Source: Oscillospiraceae bacterium (GTDB lineage Bacteria; Bacillota; Clostridia; Oscillospirales; Ruminococcaceae). Taken from it: a stretch of 6,303 bases of DNA. This document shows, piece after piece, positions 1 to 5,536 of this stretch. Position 1 is the stretch's first letter. Each line of letters opens with the position of its first letter. The position numbers were made by a program, and so were the translations under genes. Under the pieces are notes generated by a model. It searched no databases, was not told where the DNA came from, and was given only the letters and a program-made list of their open reading frames with translations. The DNA lies in contig JAAVIG010000180.1 of assembly GCA_014796735.1 (NCBI GenBank), positions 1 through 6,303 on the forward strand, in the 5' to 3' direction.

Positions 1-349
1 CTTTAGCGTTATCCTCTGTCTCAATTCCGCAAAAGCGAATATAGTGGGCGGCTGCCTGTCGTTTGAAAACGGTTAATGTATGCACTTCCTTTTCATCTCT
101 TACAGGAAGTTCAATATAAATTTCCTTGCCGCTGTCAGTCAAGTCGTATTTATACTGAATACCGTCCACGGTAACGCCTACCGAGCAGTATTCAAACATA
201 GCCTCGTTTATAAGGTAAACGCCGATCTTATTTCCCGTAAATTCCGTTTCCACCGTACAACCCGCATAAGTAAGCAGGGGCTTTTCGGGATCCGATAAAT
301 CAATTCTGCCCGTATACAAAAACTGTTCACTGTTCGGAATAACTTTCAT
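1..349 (-). CDS. CE2-like carbohydrate esterase (SGNH hydrolase), N-terminal part; 3' end outside window
   Basis: The minus frame is open from an ATG at 347-349 to the window edge (116 codons), preceded by a modest AAAGGGA ribosome binding site. The translated start reads like the N-terminal jelly-roll domain of carbohydrate esterase family 2 and related SGNH/GDSL esterases. It has a GRIDLSDPEKPLLTYAG segment (residues 14-30), then VETEFTGNKIGVYL (33-46), VTVDG (59-63) and LTVFKRQAA (92-100), the usual order of these strands. Known CE2 enzymes remove acetyl groups from xylan or other polysaccharides; the catalytic SGNH domain would lie beyond position 1, so activity cannot be checked. There is no signal peptide or lipobox at this start, so the protein is probably cytoplasmic, acting on imported oligosaccharides. 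The family call is from recalled motif similarity and the substrate is unknown. Confidence 0.75.
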   Translation of the reverse strand, partial: MKVIPNSEQFLYTGRIDLSDPEKPLLTYAGCTVETEFTGNKIGVYLINEAMFEYCSVGVTVDGIQYKYDLTDSGKEIYIELPVRDEKEVHTLTVFKRQAAAHYIRFCGIETEDNAK

Positions 350-387
350 CTTATTTTTCCCTTTCAAAATAAATAACTGTGTTAACC

Positions 388-413
388 ATTATAATAGCAT
401 ATTTTGCCGTCAA
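388..413 (-). promoter_or_regulatory. Weak candidate promoter of the CE2-like gene
   Basis: On the minus strand a perfect TATAAT lies at 388-393, about 40 nt upstream of the esterase start. The nearest TTGACG (408-413) is only 14 bp away, shorter than the usual 16-18 bp, so the -35 assignment is doubtful; the -10 box alone is convincing. Confidence 0.3.
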
Positions 414-467
414 AATCAAGTATAACAAGCACTTTATTTTTAGGGCGGCAACCTTTAAAACAGGATT

Positions 468-496
468 TTGTTAAATGCAATATTAAGCAGTAGTAT
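468..496 (+). promoter_or_regulatory. Candidate sigma-A promoter of the SDR gene
   Basis: TTGTTA (468-473) and TAGTAT (491-496) are separated by exactly 17 bp, in an AT-rich stretch just upstream of the SDR ribosome binding site. The predicted transcript would start near 503, leaving a leader of about 20 nt. Both boxes deviate from consensus (TTGACA, TATAAT), so this is a plausible but unproven call. Confidence 0.4.
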
Positions 497-524
497 TTTT
501 ATTTTAAAAAAGGAGTAACAAACA

Positions 525-1424
525 ATGAAAATTTTAGTAACAGGCGGCACCGTTTTCGCAAGCCGTTATACCGCAAAATATTTCTCCGAAAAAGGAAACG
601 AGGTCTTTGTTTTAAACCGCGGAAGCCGTCCGCAGCTGCCGAATGTTACGCATATCAAATGCGACCGTCACAGCTTGGGAGATACGCTGAAACCGTATTA
701 TTTTGACGCGGTGCTTGATATAACCGCTTATAACGATACCGACATAAAAGCCTTAACCGAGAGCTTGGGCGATTTTGAGACCTACATAATGGTAAGCTCA
801 AGCGCAGTGTACCCCGAAACGCTTCCTCAGCCCTTTAACGAAAATCAGCAATGCGGAGCTAATTCCTTTTGGGGCGATTACGGCACAAATAAAATCGCCG
901 CCGAAAAATATCTCAGCGAAAAAGTGCCCGATGCTTACATTATTCGTCCGCCTTACCTGTACGGCGAAATGAACAATCTTTACCGCGAAGCCTTTGTTTT
1001 TGACTGCGCGGAGCGTAACAGAGCCTTTTACATACCGAAGGACGGAAAAATGAAGCTGCATTTCTTTGATATTGAGGATATGTGCCGATTTATGGAGATT
1101 CTTATTGACAAAAAGCCCCCGCAGCGCGTATTTAACGTCGGAAACAGCGAAAGCGTGGATATTTGCGGCTGGGTAAGGCTTTGTTACTCGGTTTTGGGGA
1201 AAACTCCCTCTTTTAAGTATGTTGACAAAAACGTTTTTCAGCGGAATTATTTCCCATTTTTGGATTATGAGTACACTCTTGACGTAACCGAGCAAAACAA
1301 GCTTCTGAAAGAAACCAAGCCGTTAAGCTTGGGCTTGGCGCAGTCTTATGAATGGTATAAGAGCAATCGGGACAAGGTCAGAAGAAAGCCTTTGATAGAG
1401 TTTATCGAAGAAAATTTTGAATAG
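525..1424 (+). CDS. Atypical/extended SDR family NAD(P)-binding protein (NAD-dependent epimerase/dehydratase-like), 299 aa
   Basis: A Rossmann-fold sugar-nucleotide epimerase/dehydratase-like protein. The start is supported by a strong AAAAGGAG at 508-515, 9 nt before the ATG. Visible motifs in order: the nucleotide-binding turn TGGTVFAS (residues 6-13), VLNRG (29-33) ending strand 2, where the Arg suggests NADP(H), the SSS triplet at 91-93 on the strand bearing the catalytic Ser/Thr, the active-site YGTNK with Y119 and K123, and RPPYLYG (141-147) in the substrate region. Length is normal for the family. The last Gly of the usual GGTxFxG pattern is replaced by Ser13. The set resembles the atypical SDR group that includes the chloroplast stem-loop-binding (CSP41-like) proteins, annotated in clostridia only as SDR or epimerase. 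Substrate and pathway are not deducible. It has its own promoter and terminator, so it is probably monocistronic. Confidence 0.9.
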   Translation: MKILVTGGTVFASRYTAKYFSEKGNEVFVLNRGSRPQLPNVTHIKCDRHSLGDTLKPYYFDAVLDITAYNDTDIKALTESLGDFETYIMVSSSAVYPETLPQPFNENQQCGANSFWGDYGTNKIAAEKYLSEKVPDAYIIRPPYLYGEMNNLYREAFVFDCAERNRAFYIPKDGKMKLHFFDIEDMCRFMEILIDKKPPQRVFNVGNSESVDICGWVRLCYSVLGKTPSFKYVDKNVFQRNYFPFLDYEYTLDVTEQNKLLKETKPLSLGLAQSYEWYKSNRDKVRRKPLIEFIEENFE

Positions 1425-1459
1425 AAGAAAAGTTGTCTGAAAAAAACTCAAAAAATACA

Positions 1460-1506
1460 ACCCGTCAAAACAATGTTAAACAAAGTTTTGACGGGTATAT
1501 TTGTTA
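1460..1506 (+). terminator. Intrinsic terminator of the SDR gene
   Basis: A perfect 12-bp inverted repeat, ACCCGTCAAAAC at 1460-1471 and its complement at 1485-1496, with a 13-nt loop, is followed by the T-rich ATATTTGTTATTTG. It sits 35 nt after the SDR stop codon. The trailing T-run is interrupted, so termination may be partial. The right arm also contains the TTGACG used in the candidate promoter at 1488-1516. Confidence 0.75.
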
Positions 1507-1516
1507 TTTGTAAGAT
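1488..1516 (+). promoter_or_regulatory. Candidate promoter for the GGA-hairpin RNA
   Basis: TTGACG (1488-1493, 5 of 6 consensus bases) and TAAGAT (1511-1516, 4 of 6) are separated by exactly 17 bp. Transcription would start near 1523, immediately before the hairpin array. The -35 box lies inside the right arm of the SDR terminator, so the match could be coincidental. Confidence 0.35.
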
Positions 1517-1517
1517 T

Positions 1518-1542
1518 TCAACGCCCGAAGCGGCGGCTTCGC
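1518..1542 (+). repeat. 25-bp direct repeat, copy 1
   Basis: Identical to 1652-1676 over 25 bp, and matching 28 of 29 bp if extended left to 1514. It begins TCAACGCCCGAAG and ends GGCTTCGC. It contains its own small hairpin, CGAAGC/GCTTCG with loop GGCG (1526-1541), which would compete with the first GGA hairpin because both use 1538-1541. Confidence 0.9.
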
Positions 1543-1651
1543 AGGATGCGAACTGCGGCTGCCCAGAGTGCCGACACGGATGTCGGCACCCATAGCAGAC
1601 GCTTGTTTGCAAGGACGCAAACCGTCGCCGCCCAAAGCGTTGACAAGGATG

Positions 1652-1676
1652 TCAACGCCCGAAGCGGCGGCTTCGC
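1652..1676 (+). repeat. 25-bp direct repeat, copy 2
   Basis: Second exact copy of the 25-bp element at 1518-1542, 134 bp downstream, which equals about four hairpin units. It overlaps the right arm of the fourth GGA hairpin. This suggests the array grew by duplication of a unit. Confidence 0.9.
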
Positions 1677-1726
1677 CTACTTCTGTGTTAGCTTTAATTA
1701 TTCACTTTAGGTGGCTTTGCCCCCTC

Positions 1727-1744
1727 GCGGAGCTAAAGCTCCGC
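1727..1744. repeat. Hairpin in convergent intergenic region
   Basis: A 7-bp stem GCGGAGC/GCTCCGC (1727-1733, 1738-1744) with a 4-nt loop TAAA. GTGG at 1711-1714 and CCAC at 1751-1755 could add weak outer pairing. No T-run follows, so it is not a terminator by itself. Confidence 0.65.
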
Positions 1745-1754
1745 TTCACCCCCA

Positions 1755-1781
1755 CTTCCTTTTTGTAACACAAAAAGGAAG
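1755..1781. repeat. 12-bp inverted repeat with 3-nt loop
   Basis: CTTCCTTTTTGT (1755-1766) and its exact complement (1770-1781) are separated by AAC. There is no T-tract directly after it on either strand, so it is not a classical terminator. Similar AAAAAGGAAG palindromes recur in intergenic regions of many bacteria, so this may be part of a dispersed extragenic element. Confidence 0.75.
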
Positions 1782-1795
1782 CGAAAAAAGTTCCT

Positions 1796-1820
1796 GCGGC
1801 TTCGCCGCTTTCTTTTTTTT
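1796..1820 (+). terminator. Intrinsic terminator, probably bidirectional
   Basis: The stem GCGGC/GCCGC (1796-1800, 1804-1808) with loop TTC is followed by TTTC and eight T residues on the plus strand. This would end any transcript crossing the GGA array. On the minus strand the same hairpin lies 26 nt after the GH53 stop codon and is followed, after AGGAAC, by six T residues, so it could also end the galactanase mRNA. The stem is short (5 bp). Confidence 0.6.
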
Positions 1821-1833
1821 ATTTTCTTAGTTT

Positions 1834-3840
1834 TTAATTTGCCTCATACAAATAGAAATCGTCCCAAGCTCCCCAAGCATTAGCCGCAGCTTCAACCTTA
1901 ACGCCGATTTTAACCTCCGCGTTTTCGGGCACCTCAACCCCTTCCACAACAGGATTATCCCAATTCTGCCACGATGTTACACCGCTTTGCGCCGTGAACC
2001 GTTCCCCGTTCACTTCAATATACAGCTCAAACACGGCATTGCTGCCCGCGCTTCCTCCCTGCAAATATCCGCCCAGATCGTACTTACCCGCAGCCAGATT
2101 TTCTATTTTTTGCTCCGCAGTAAAGGACACGGGAGAATCGTCCCAGAATTTAAGGCTGTACTCGCCGCTTCTCTTATTGTTGTCCGCTTCCTTGCCAACG
2201 CCCTTGCCCTGAATATCCCACATGGACATATCGACGTCCTCAAAGCCGCTGTTTTTGATGTAGTTTATTTTCTTGATCTCCAGAGTGCAGACAATATCGT
2301 AGCTTGTGCCGCTGTTCTCGGCAGTGCCCTTTATTTCATAGACTCCCGCTCCCGAAGCCTCAGCGTTTGCAACCTGTTCTGCGTTCCATGTTACAGAAAT
2401 ATCCTTTGTTTCTCCGCTGTTCAAAAGCGCGGGTACGGTTTCTGGCATTGTTACCGCCGCGCCTATTCCCGATTCATAATAAATATTCTCTACTCTTACT
2501 ATTTCAAGCTCCTTGGTGGTGCCGCCGAAAATATATTTATATATCTTAAGGGATTCCAAAGGATTGCCCTCAAAGTCAAACATTGCCTGATTGTCCCATG
2601 AAGAGCCGCCGTAATATACGCCCGCGTCATTGGGGTCATAGGTCTTGGCATAGCTTGAAGCCCAGCCGCTGCCCTTGCTTTCCCACAGCTCTTGGTTTTG
2701 ATCAAGCACCTCGGCCGCGTTGGCACTGTCGGGATTGTATACCTGAACGGGAATCCAAGCGGGCTCCCAGTAGAATACGCCCACTGCCGCATCGCCCACA
2801 TTATGCACGGCGTCTATAACCGCTCTGACCTCGTTTGCCTGTCCCTGAACCGAAATATCATAGCCCAAAACCACTCCCGAGCTGCCCGTGGATACGGAAT
2901 TACCGCTGCCGTCACCGTCGTCGTCGGTGTAAAGATAGGAGGTTTCCGCAACCATTACCTTTTTACCGTAGGTGTCCGCTATGATTTTAAGCTTTTCGGT
3001 GAGATTTTCCTCGGTGCCATGCCAGAAAGGATAGTAGGAGGACGAGAAAACATCGTAATCCACGCCCTGTTCATCTAACTCCTTGGCGTAGTCAAGGAAA
3101 TTCGAGTTATGGGGGTTAGTGAAATGCACCGCCACCAACACCTCTTTGTTGTTTGCCTTTGCCGCTTCCTTTACCGCCGCGGTACCCGCGCCCAAAAGCG
3201 TGTATATTCTTTCTCTGACAGTTTCACCCGCGAAACCGCTGTTTGTCTCATTGCCCACCTGAACCATGGTTACATTGACGCCCTCTTCGTATAAGCGTTC
3301 CATGCTTGTTTTCAGATATTCGGACACGGCGGCAATCTTGTTATCGAAGGTAAGGTGCGCCCACTCCTTTGGCGCTTTCTGTTTGGAGGGGTCCGCCCAG
3401 AAGTCGGAGCAGTGGAAATCAACCATAACCTGCAAGCCCGCGTCCGTTGCCAGCTTTCCGATAGCTATGGCAGTATCTAAGTCGTTGTGTCCGCCGCCGT
3501 AGCTGTTACCGTCCTTGTCAAAAGGGTCGTTCCAGATACGCAGTCTTACCGCGTTTACACCGCACTCCGCCAGCAGCTTGAAAAAGCCGGCGTCGTCAAG
3601 CTCCTTGCCGTTAAAATCCTTGAACTTCACTCCGCTTTCGATTTCCGACAGATAAGACGAAATATCTACTCCGCGGATAAAATCGTCTTTAATACCCTCA
3701 ATTGGTTTTACGTAAATTGACGAATCCTCGGGAGCGCTGCCCTCAAAGGTATAGGTCGCCGTCCCGCCGTTACAGCCCGTCAGAAGCAGGCTTGCCGATA
3801 AAATAAATGGAGATACTATTTTTTGAAAAGCTTTTTTCAT
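1834..3840 (-). CDS. ganB: GH53 arabinogalactan endo-beta-1,4-galactanase, lipoprotein with Ig-like and CBM-like C-terminal domains, 668 aa
   Basis: Cleaves beta-1,4-galactan, the side chains of pectic rhamnogalacturonan I, outside the cell. Residues 1-23 form a lipoprotein signal ending in lipobox LLTGC with C23 as the lipidated residue, so the enzyme should be membrane-anchored. The GH53 catalytic barrel spans about 54-440, with FIRGVDISSY (54-63), NAVRLRIWNDP (96-106), acid/base E198 in VGNETN, nucleophile E299 in MVAETSY, and an Asp-rich loop DDDGDGSGNS (306-315) where GH53 enzymes bind calcium. Residues about 446-523 look like a bacterial Ig-like domain (Big_4 type: VTWNAE, GVYEIKGT). 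Residues 524-668 resemble a beta-sandwich carbohydrate-binding module rich in Trp, possibly the galactan-binding CBM61; that assignment is inference. AAAGGAG lies 10 nt before the ATG. A three-codon ATG-ATT-GAA-TGA reading frame overlaps the start. Confidence 0.95.
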   Translation of the reverse strand: MKKAFQKIVSPFILSASLLLTGCNGGTATYTFEGSAPEDSSIYVKPIEGIKDDFIRGVDISSYLSEIESGVKFKDFNGKELDDAGFFKLLAECGVNAVRLRIWNDPFDKDGNSYGGGHNDLDTAIAIGKLATDAGLQVMVDFHCSDFWADPSKQKAPKEWAHLTFDNKIAAVSEYLKTSMERLYEEGVNVTMVQVGNETNSGFAGETVRERIYTLLGAGTAAVKEAAKANNKEVLVAVHFTNPHNSNFLDYAKELDEQGVDYDVFSSSYYPFWHGTEENLTEKLKIIADTYGKKVMVAETSYLYTDDDGDGSGNSVSTGSSGVVLGYDISVQGQANEVRAVIDAVHNVGDAAVGVFYWEPAWIPVQVYNPDSANAAEVLDQNQELWESKGSGWASSYAKTYDPNDAGVYYGGSSWDNQAMFDFEGNPLESLKIYKYIFGGTTKELEIVRVENIYYESGIGAAVTMPETVPALLNSGETKDISVTWNAEQVANAEASGAGVYEIKGTAENSGTSYDIVCTLEIKKINYIKNSGFEDVDMSMWDIQGKGVGKEADNNKRSGEYSLKFWDDSPVSFTAEQKIENLAAGKYDLGGYLQGGSAGSNAVFELYIEVNGERFTAQSGVTSWQNWDNPVVEGVEVPENAEVKIGVKVEAAANAWGAWDDFYLYEAN

Positions 3841-3876
3841 TCAATCATAACTCCTTTCGATAAACAAAATATTCCT

Positions 3877-3891
3877 ATAAACTTAGTTTAT
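3877..3891. promoter_or_regulatory. Candidate operator palindrome at the galactanase start site
   Basis: A perfect inverted repeat ATAAACT-T-AGTTTAT of 15 bp. It touches the -10 box (3890-3895) and covers the expected transcription start near 3883 of the galactanase gene. That is the classical place for a repressor site. The half-site TTAGTTT resembles operators of ROK-family XylR-type sugar repressors; this likeness is from memory and the regulator is not in the window. Confidence 0.45.
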
Positions 3892-3918
3892 TATACATTA
3901 GATTGTTTTCTCGGTCAA
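3890..3918 (-). promoter_or_regulatory. Sigma-A promoter of the GH53 galactanase
   Basis: On the minus strand TTGACC (3913-3918) and a perfect TATAAT (3890-3895) are spaced by exactly 17 bp. The transcript would start near 3883 and have a leader of about 43 nt ending in the AAAGGAG site at 3851-3857. Confidence 0.8.
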
Positions 3919-3996
3919 TTATGCAAATAATACAGTTTTCTATTTACAGTTTTATTAAAATTGTATACCGCGAAAAAATTAACCGACAATAAACCC

Positions 3997-4025
3997 TTGA
4001 ATTTTTTTCCTTTATATAGTATAAT
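3997..4025 (+). promoter_or_regulatory. Sigma-A promoter of tadA and probably the downstream genes
   Basis: TTGAAT (3997-4002) and a perfect TATAAT (4020-4025) are spaced by exactly 17 bp. Transcription would start near 4032, only about 16 nt before the tadA ATG at 4048. This rules out translation from the in-frame ATG-like upstream starts around 3961. Confidence 0.8.
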
Positions 4026-4047
4026 CAATAGGTTAGGTGGAATTATT

Positions 4048-4500
4048 ATGCTTTATGACGAAGAAATGATGCTGGAAGCCCTTGAGCTAGCTAAAAAAGC
4101 TTATGATATGGGCGAATGTCCCGTTGGGGCAATAGTTACGGATAAAAACGGAGAAATAATCGGACAAGGCTATAACCGCCGCGAAACCGACAATTCCCCC
4201 ACCGCTCACGCGGAAATTATCGCTATAGAGGAAGCCGCAGGGACTTTAAACAGCTGGCGGCTTTCAGACTGTACTTTGTACGTGACCTTGGAACCCTGCC
4301 CGATGTGCGCGGGAGCTATAATAAATTCACGGCTTAAGCGCGTGGTATACGGTGCCTTTGACGAAAAGGGCGGCGCCTGCTCCTCGGTGGTAAACCTGTT
4401 TGAGCTGCCCTTTAATCATACGCCTCTTGTAAGAAGTCGGGTGCTTCAAAAGGAGTGCGGGGAGATATTGACGGAATTTTTTGAGAAGCTTAGGAAATAA
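4048..4500 (+). CDS. tadA: tRNA-specific adenosine deaminase (tRNA A34 to inosine), 150 aa
   Basis: TadA deaminates adenosine 34 in the anticodon of tRNA-Arg(ACG) to inosine, allowing one tRNA to read several Arg codons. The zinc-dependent cytidine/deoxycytidylate deaminase motifs are complete: HAE with H54 as zinc ligand and E56 as proton shuttle, and PCPMC with C84 and C87 as zinc ligands. N43 in GYNRRE lies in the conserved region before the active site. The start at 4048 is chosen because AGGTGG (4035-4040) lies 7 nt upstream and the predicted transcript starts near 4032. A longer reading frame extends to 3961 but lies across the promoter. The 150-residue length is typical of bacterial TadA. 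It is the first gene of a likely operon, with bsh 22 nt downstream. Confidence 0.95.
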   Translation: MLYDEEMMLEALELAKKAYDMGECPVGAIVTDKNGEIIGQGYNRRETDNSPTAHAEIIAIEEAAGTLNSWRLSDCTLYVTLEPCPMCAGAIINSRLKRVVYGAFDEKGGACSSVVNLFELPFNHTPLVRSRVLQKECGEILTEFFEKLRK

Positions 4501-4522
4501 ATTCACAAGAAAGGAAAAAATT

Positions 4523-5497
4523 ATGTGTACGGCAGCTACTTATAAAACAAAGGATTTTTATTTCGGGCGCACCTTGGATTACGAATTTTCCTACGGTGAT
4601 GAGATAACGGTTACACCTCGGAATTTTCCCTTGACCTTCAGGGAAAAAGGTACGGTCAATTCGCACTACGCAATGATAGGCATGGCGCATGTAGCCGATA
4701 ATACCCCTTTGTATTATGAGGCCGTAAACGAAAAGGGGCTCGGAATGGCGGGGCTTAATTTTGTGGGCAATGCCGTTTATTTTGACTGTGTACAGGGTAA
4801 GGATAATGTTGCCCAGTTTGAGTTTATCCCGTGGATTTTAAGCCAATGCGCAAGTGTAAAGGAAGCAAGAAAATTAGTTGAAAAAATCAATCTTTTAAAC
4901 ACCCCTTTCAGTCCCAAGCTTCCTGTGGCACAGCTTCACTGGATAATCGCGGACAGAGATGAAGCGATCACGGTGGAATCGGTTGAAGAGGGTATCAAAA
5001 TTTATGACAACCCCGTAGGAGTGCTTACCAATAACCCGCCCTTTGACAAACAGATGTTTAATCTTAACAATTACATGGGTCTTACCGCAAAGTCCCCCGA
5101 AAACACCTTTGCAAAGGGGCTGGAGCTTAACAGATACAGCCGCGGCATGGGTGCACTGGGACTTCCGGGCGACCTCTCCTCACAGTCACGTTTTGTCAGG
5201 GTGGCATTTGTTAAAATGAACTCCGCCTCGGGAAGCGAGGAAAAGGAGAGTGTAAGCCAGTTTTTCCATATTCTGAACTCGGTGGATCAGCAGAGAGGCT
5301 GCTGTATACTTGAGGGCGATAAGTGCGAAATCACTATTTACACCTGCTGCTGCAACGCCGACAAGGGTATTTATTACTATACCTCATACGATAATCATCA
5401 GATCACAGCGGTGGATATGAATAAGGAGAATCTGGACGGAACGGAGCTTGTGAGGTATCAGCCCGTTACGGAGGAGCAGATAAGGATTCAAAACTAA
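4523..5497 (+). CDS. bsh: Bile salt hydrolase (choloylglycine hydrolase), 324 aa
   Basis: Hydrolyses the amide bond of glycine- or taurine-conjugated bile acids in the cytoplasm. It belongs to the Ntn-hydrolase family, where Cys2 becomes the N-terminal nucleophile after Met removal. This fixes the start at 4523 (MCTAATYKTKDFYFGRTLDY), with AAAGGA 5 to 10 nt upstream, although the frame is open back to 4481. The catalytic set expected from Clostridium perfringens and Lactobacillus BSH is present: C2, R16 and D19 (FGRTLD), N79 (GLNF), N170/N171 in VLTNNP, and R223 in LSSQSRFVR. Long stretches such as YDNPVGVLTNNP, LPGDLSS and VSQFFHILNSV match Gram-positive BSHs rather than penicillin V acylases, so a true BSH is favoured. 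Length is normal. A Cys-rich segment (C260-C261, C275-C277) is notable. Conjugate preference cannot be told. Confidence 0.95.
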   Translation: MCTAATYKTKDFYFGRTLDYEFSYGDEITVTPRNFPLTFREKGTVNSHYAMIGMAHVADNTPLYYEAVNEKGLGMAGLNFVGNAVYFDCVQGKDNVAQFEFIPWILSQCASVKEARKLVEKINLLNTPFSPKLPVAQLHWIIADRDEAITVESVEEGIKIYDNPVGVLTNNPPFDKQMFNLNNYMGLTAKSPENTFAKGLELNRYSRGMGALGLPGDLSSQSRFVRVAFVKMNSASGSEEKESVSQFFHILNSVDQQRGCCILEGDKCEITIYTCCCNADKGIYYYTSYDNHQITAVDMNKENLDGTELVRYQPVTEEQIRIQN

Positions 5498-5536
5498 GCG
5501 GCTATCCGACCTGATTGTTTTAAGCGGAGGGAAAAA

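Larger units (their letters stand above)
1514..1676 (+). repeat. Array of four GGA-loop hairpins, 34-35 nt apart
   Basis: Four short hairpins carry GGA in the loop, with GGA starting at 1544, 1578, 1613 and 1647 (spacings 34, 35, 34). Arms are TTCGCA/TGCGAA (1538-1543, 1547-1552), GTGCCGACA/TGTCGGCAC (1568-1576, 1581-1589), GTTTGC/GCAAAC (1605-1610, 1617-1622) and GCGTTGACA/TGTCAACGC (1637-1645, 1650-1658). Arm sequences differ between units but stay complementary within each unit. Linkers share a GCCCRAAGC-like core. A decayed fifth unit (AGAT instead of GGAT, left arm missing) appears at 1513-1522. The structure is directly visible; its role is inferred. It may be protein-binding RNA (CsrA-type) or an extragenic palindromic repeat. 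Confidence 0.8.
1523..1820 (+). ncRNA. Candidate structured small RNA, possibly a CsrA-titrating decoy
   Basis: A roughly 300-nt non-coding unit is bounded by a promoter-like sequence (1488-1516) and a GC hairpin plus T-run (1796-1820). It would contain four GGA-loop hairpins followed by two more hairpins (1727-1744, 1755-1781). CsrB/RsmZ-type RNAs in Proteobacteria sequester CsrA through repeated hairpins with GGA in the loop; the SELEX consensus for CsrA is RUACARGGAUGU. Here the hairpin at 1637-1658 has ACAAGGATGT exactly, and that at 1568-1589 has ACACGGATGT. No such decoy RNA is well established in Firmicutes, where FliW is the known CsrA antagonist. The alternative is a non-transcribed repeat cluster between convergent genes. 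No convincing coding frame with a ribosome binding site is present. Confidence 0.3.

Noticed and set aside
798..1295. Minus-strand reading frame inside the SDR gene
   Set aside because: It is the antisense of a well-supported gene, lacks a ribosome binding site and has no recognisable domain.
1514..1676. CRISPR array
   Set aside because: The periodicity is 34-35 nt but only GGA and short linkers are shared. There is no constant repeat of 23 bp or more alternating with unique spacers, and no cas gene is present.
1501..1768. Two overlapping plus-strand reading frames across the repeat region
   Set aside because: They run through palindromic repeats, have no ribosome binding site, show low-complexity composition and have no recognisable domain. 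The frames are by-products of the GC-rich repeats.
1987..3720. Several plus-strand and one further minus-strand reading frames within the galactanase gene
   Set aside because: All are shadows of the GH53 coding sequence without start signals or domains.
3961..4047. N-terminal extension of TadA
   Set aside because: The extension crosses a TTGAAT-17-TATAAT promoter, does not resemble TadA, and a good ribosome binding site precedes the ATG at 4048.
4481..4522. Longer start for the bile salt hydrolase
   Set aside because: It overlaps the end of tadA and would bury Cys2, which must become the N-terminal nucleophile. The ATG at 4523 has its own AAAGGA site.
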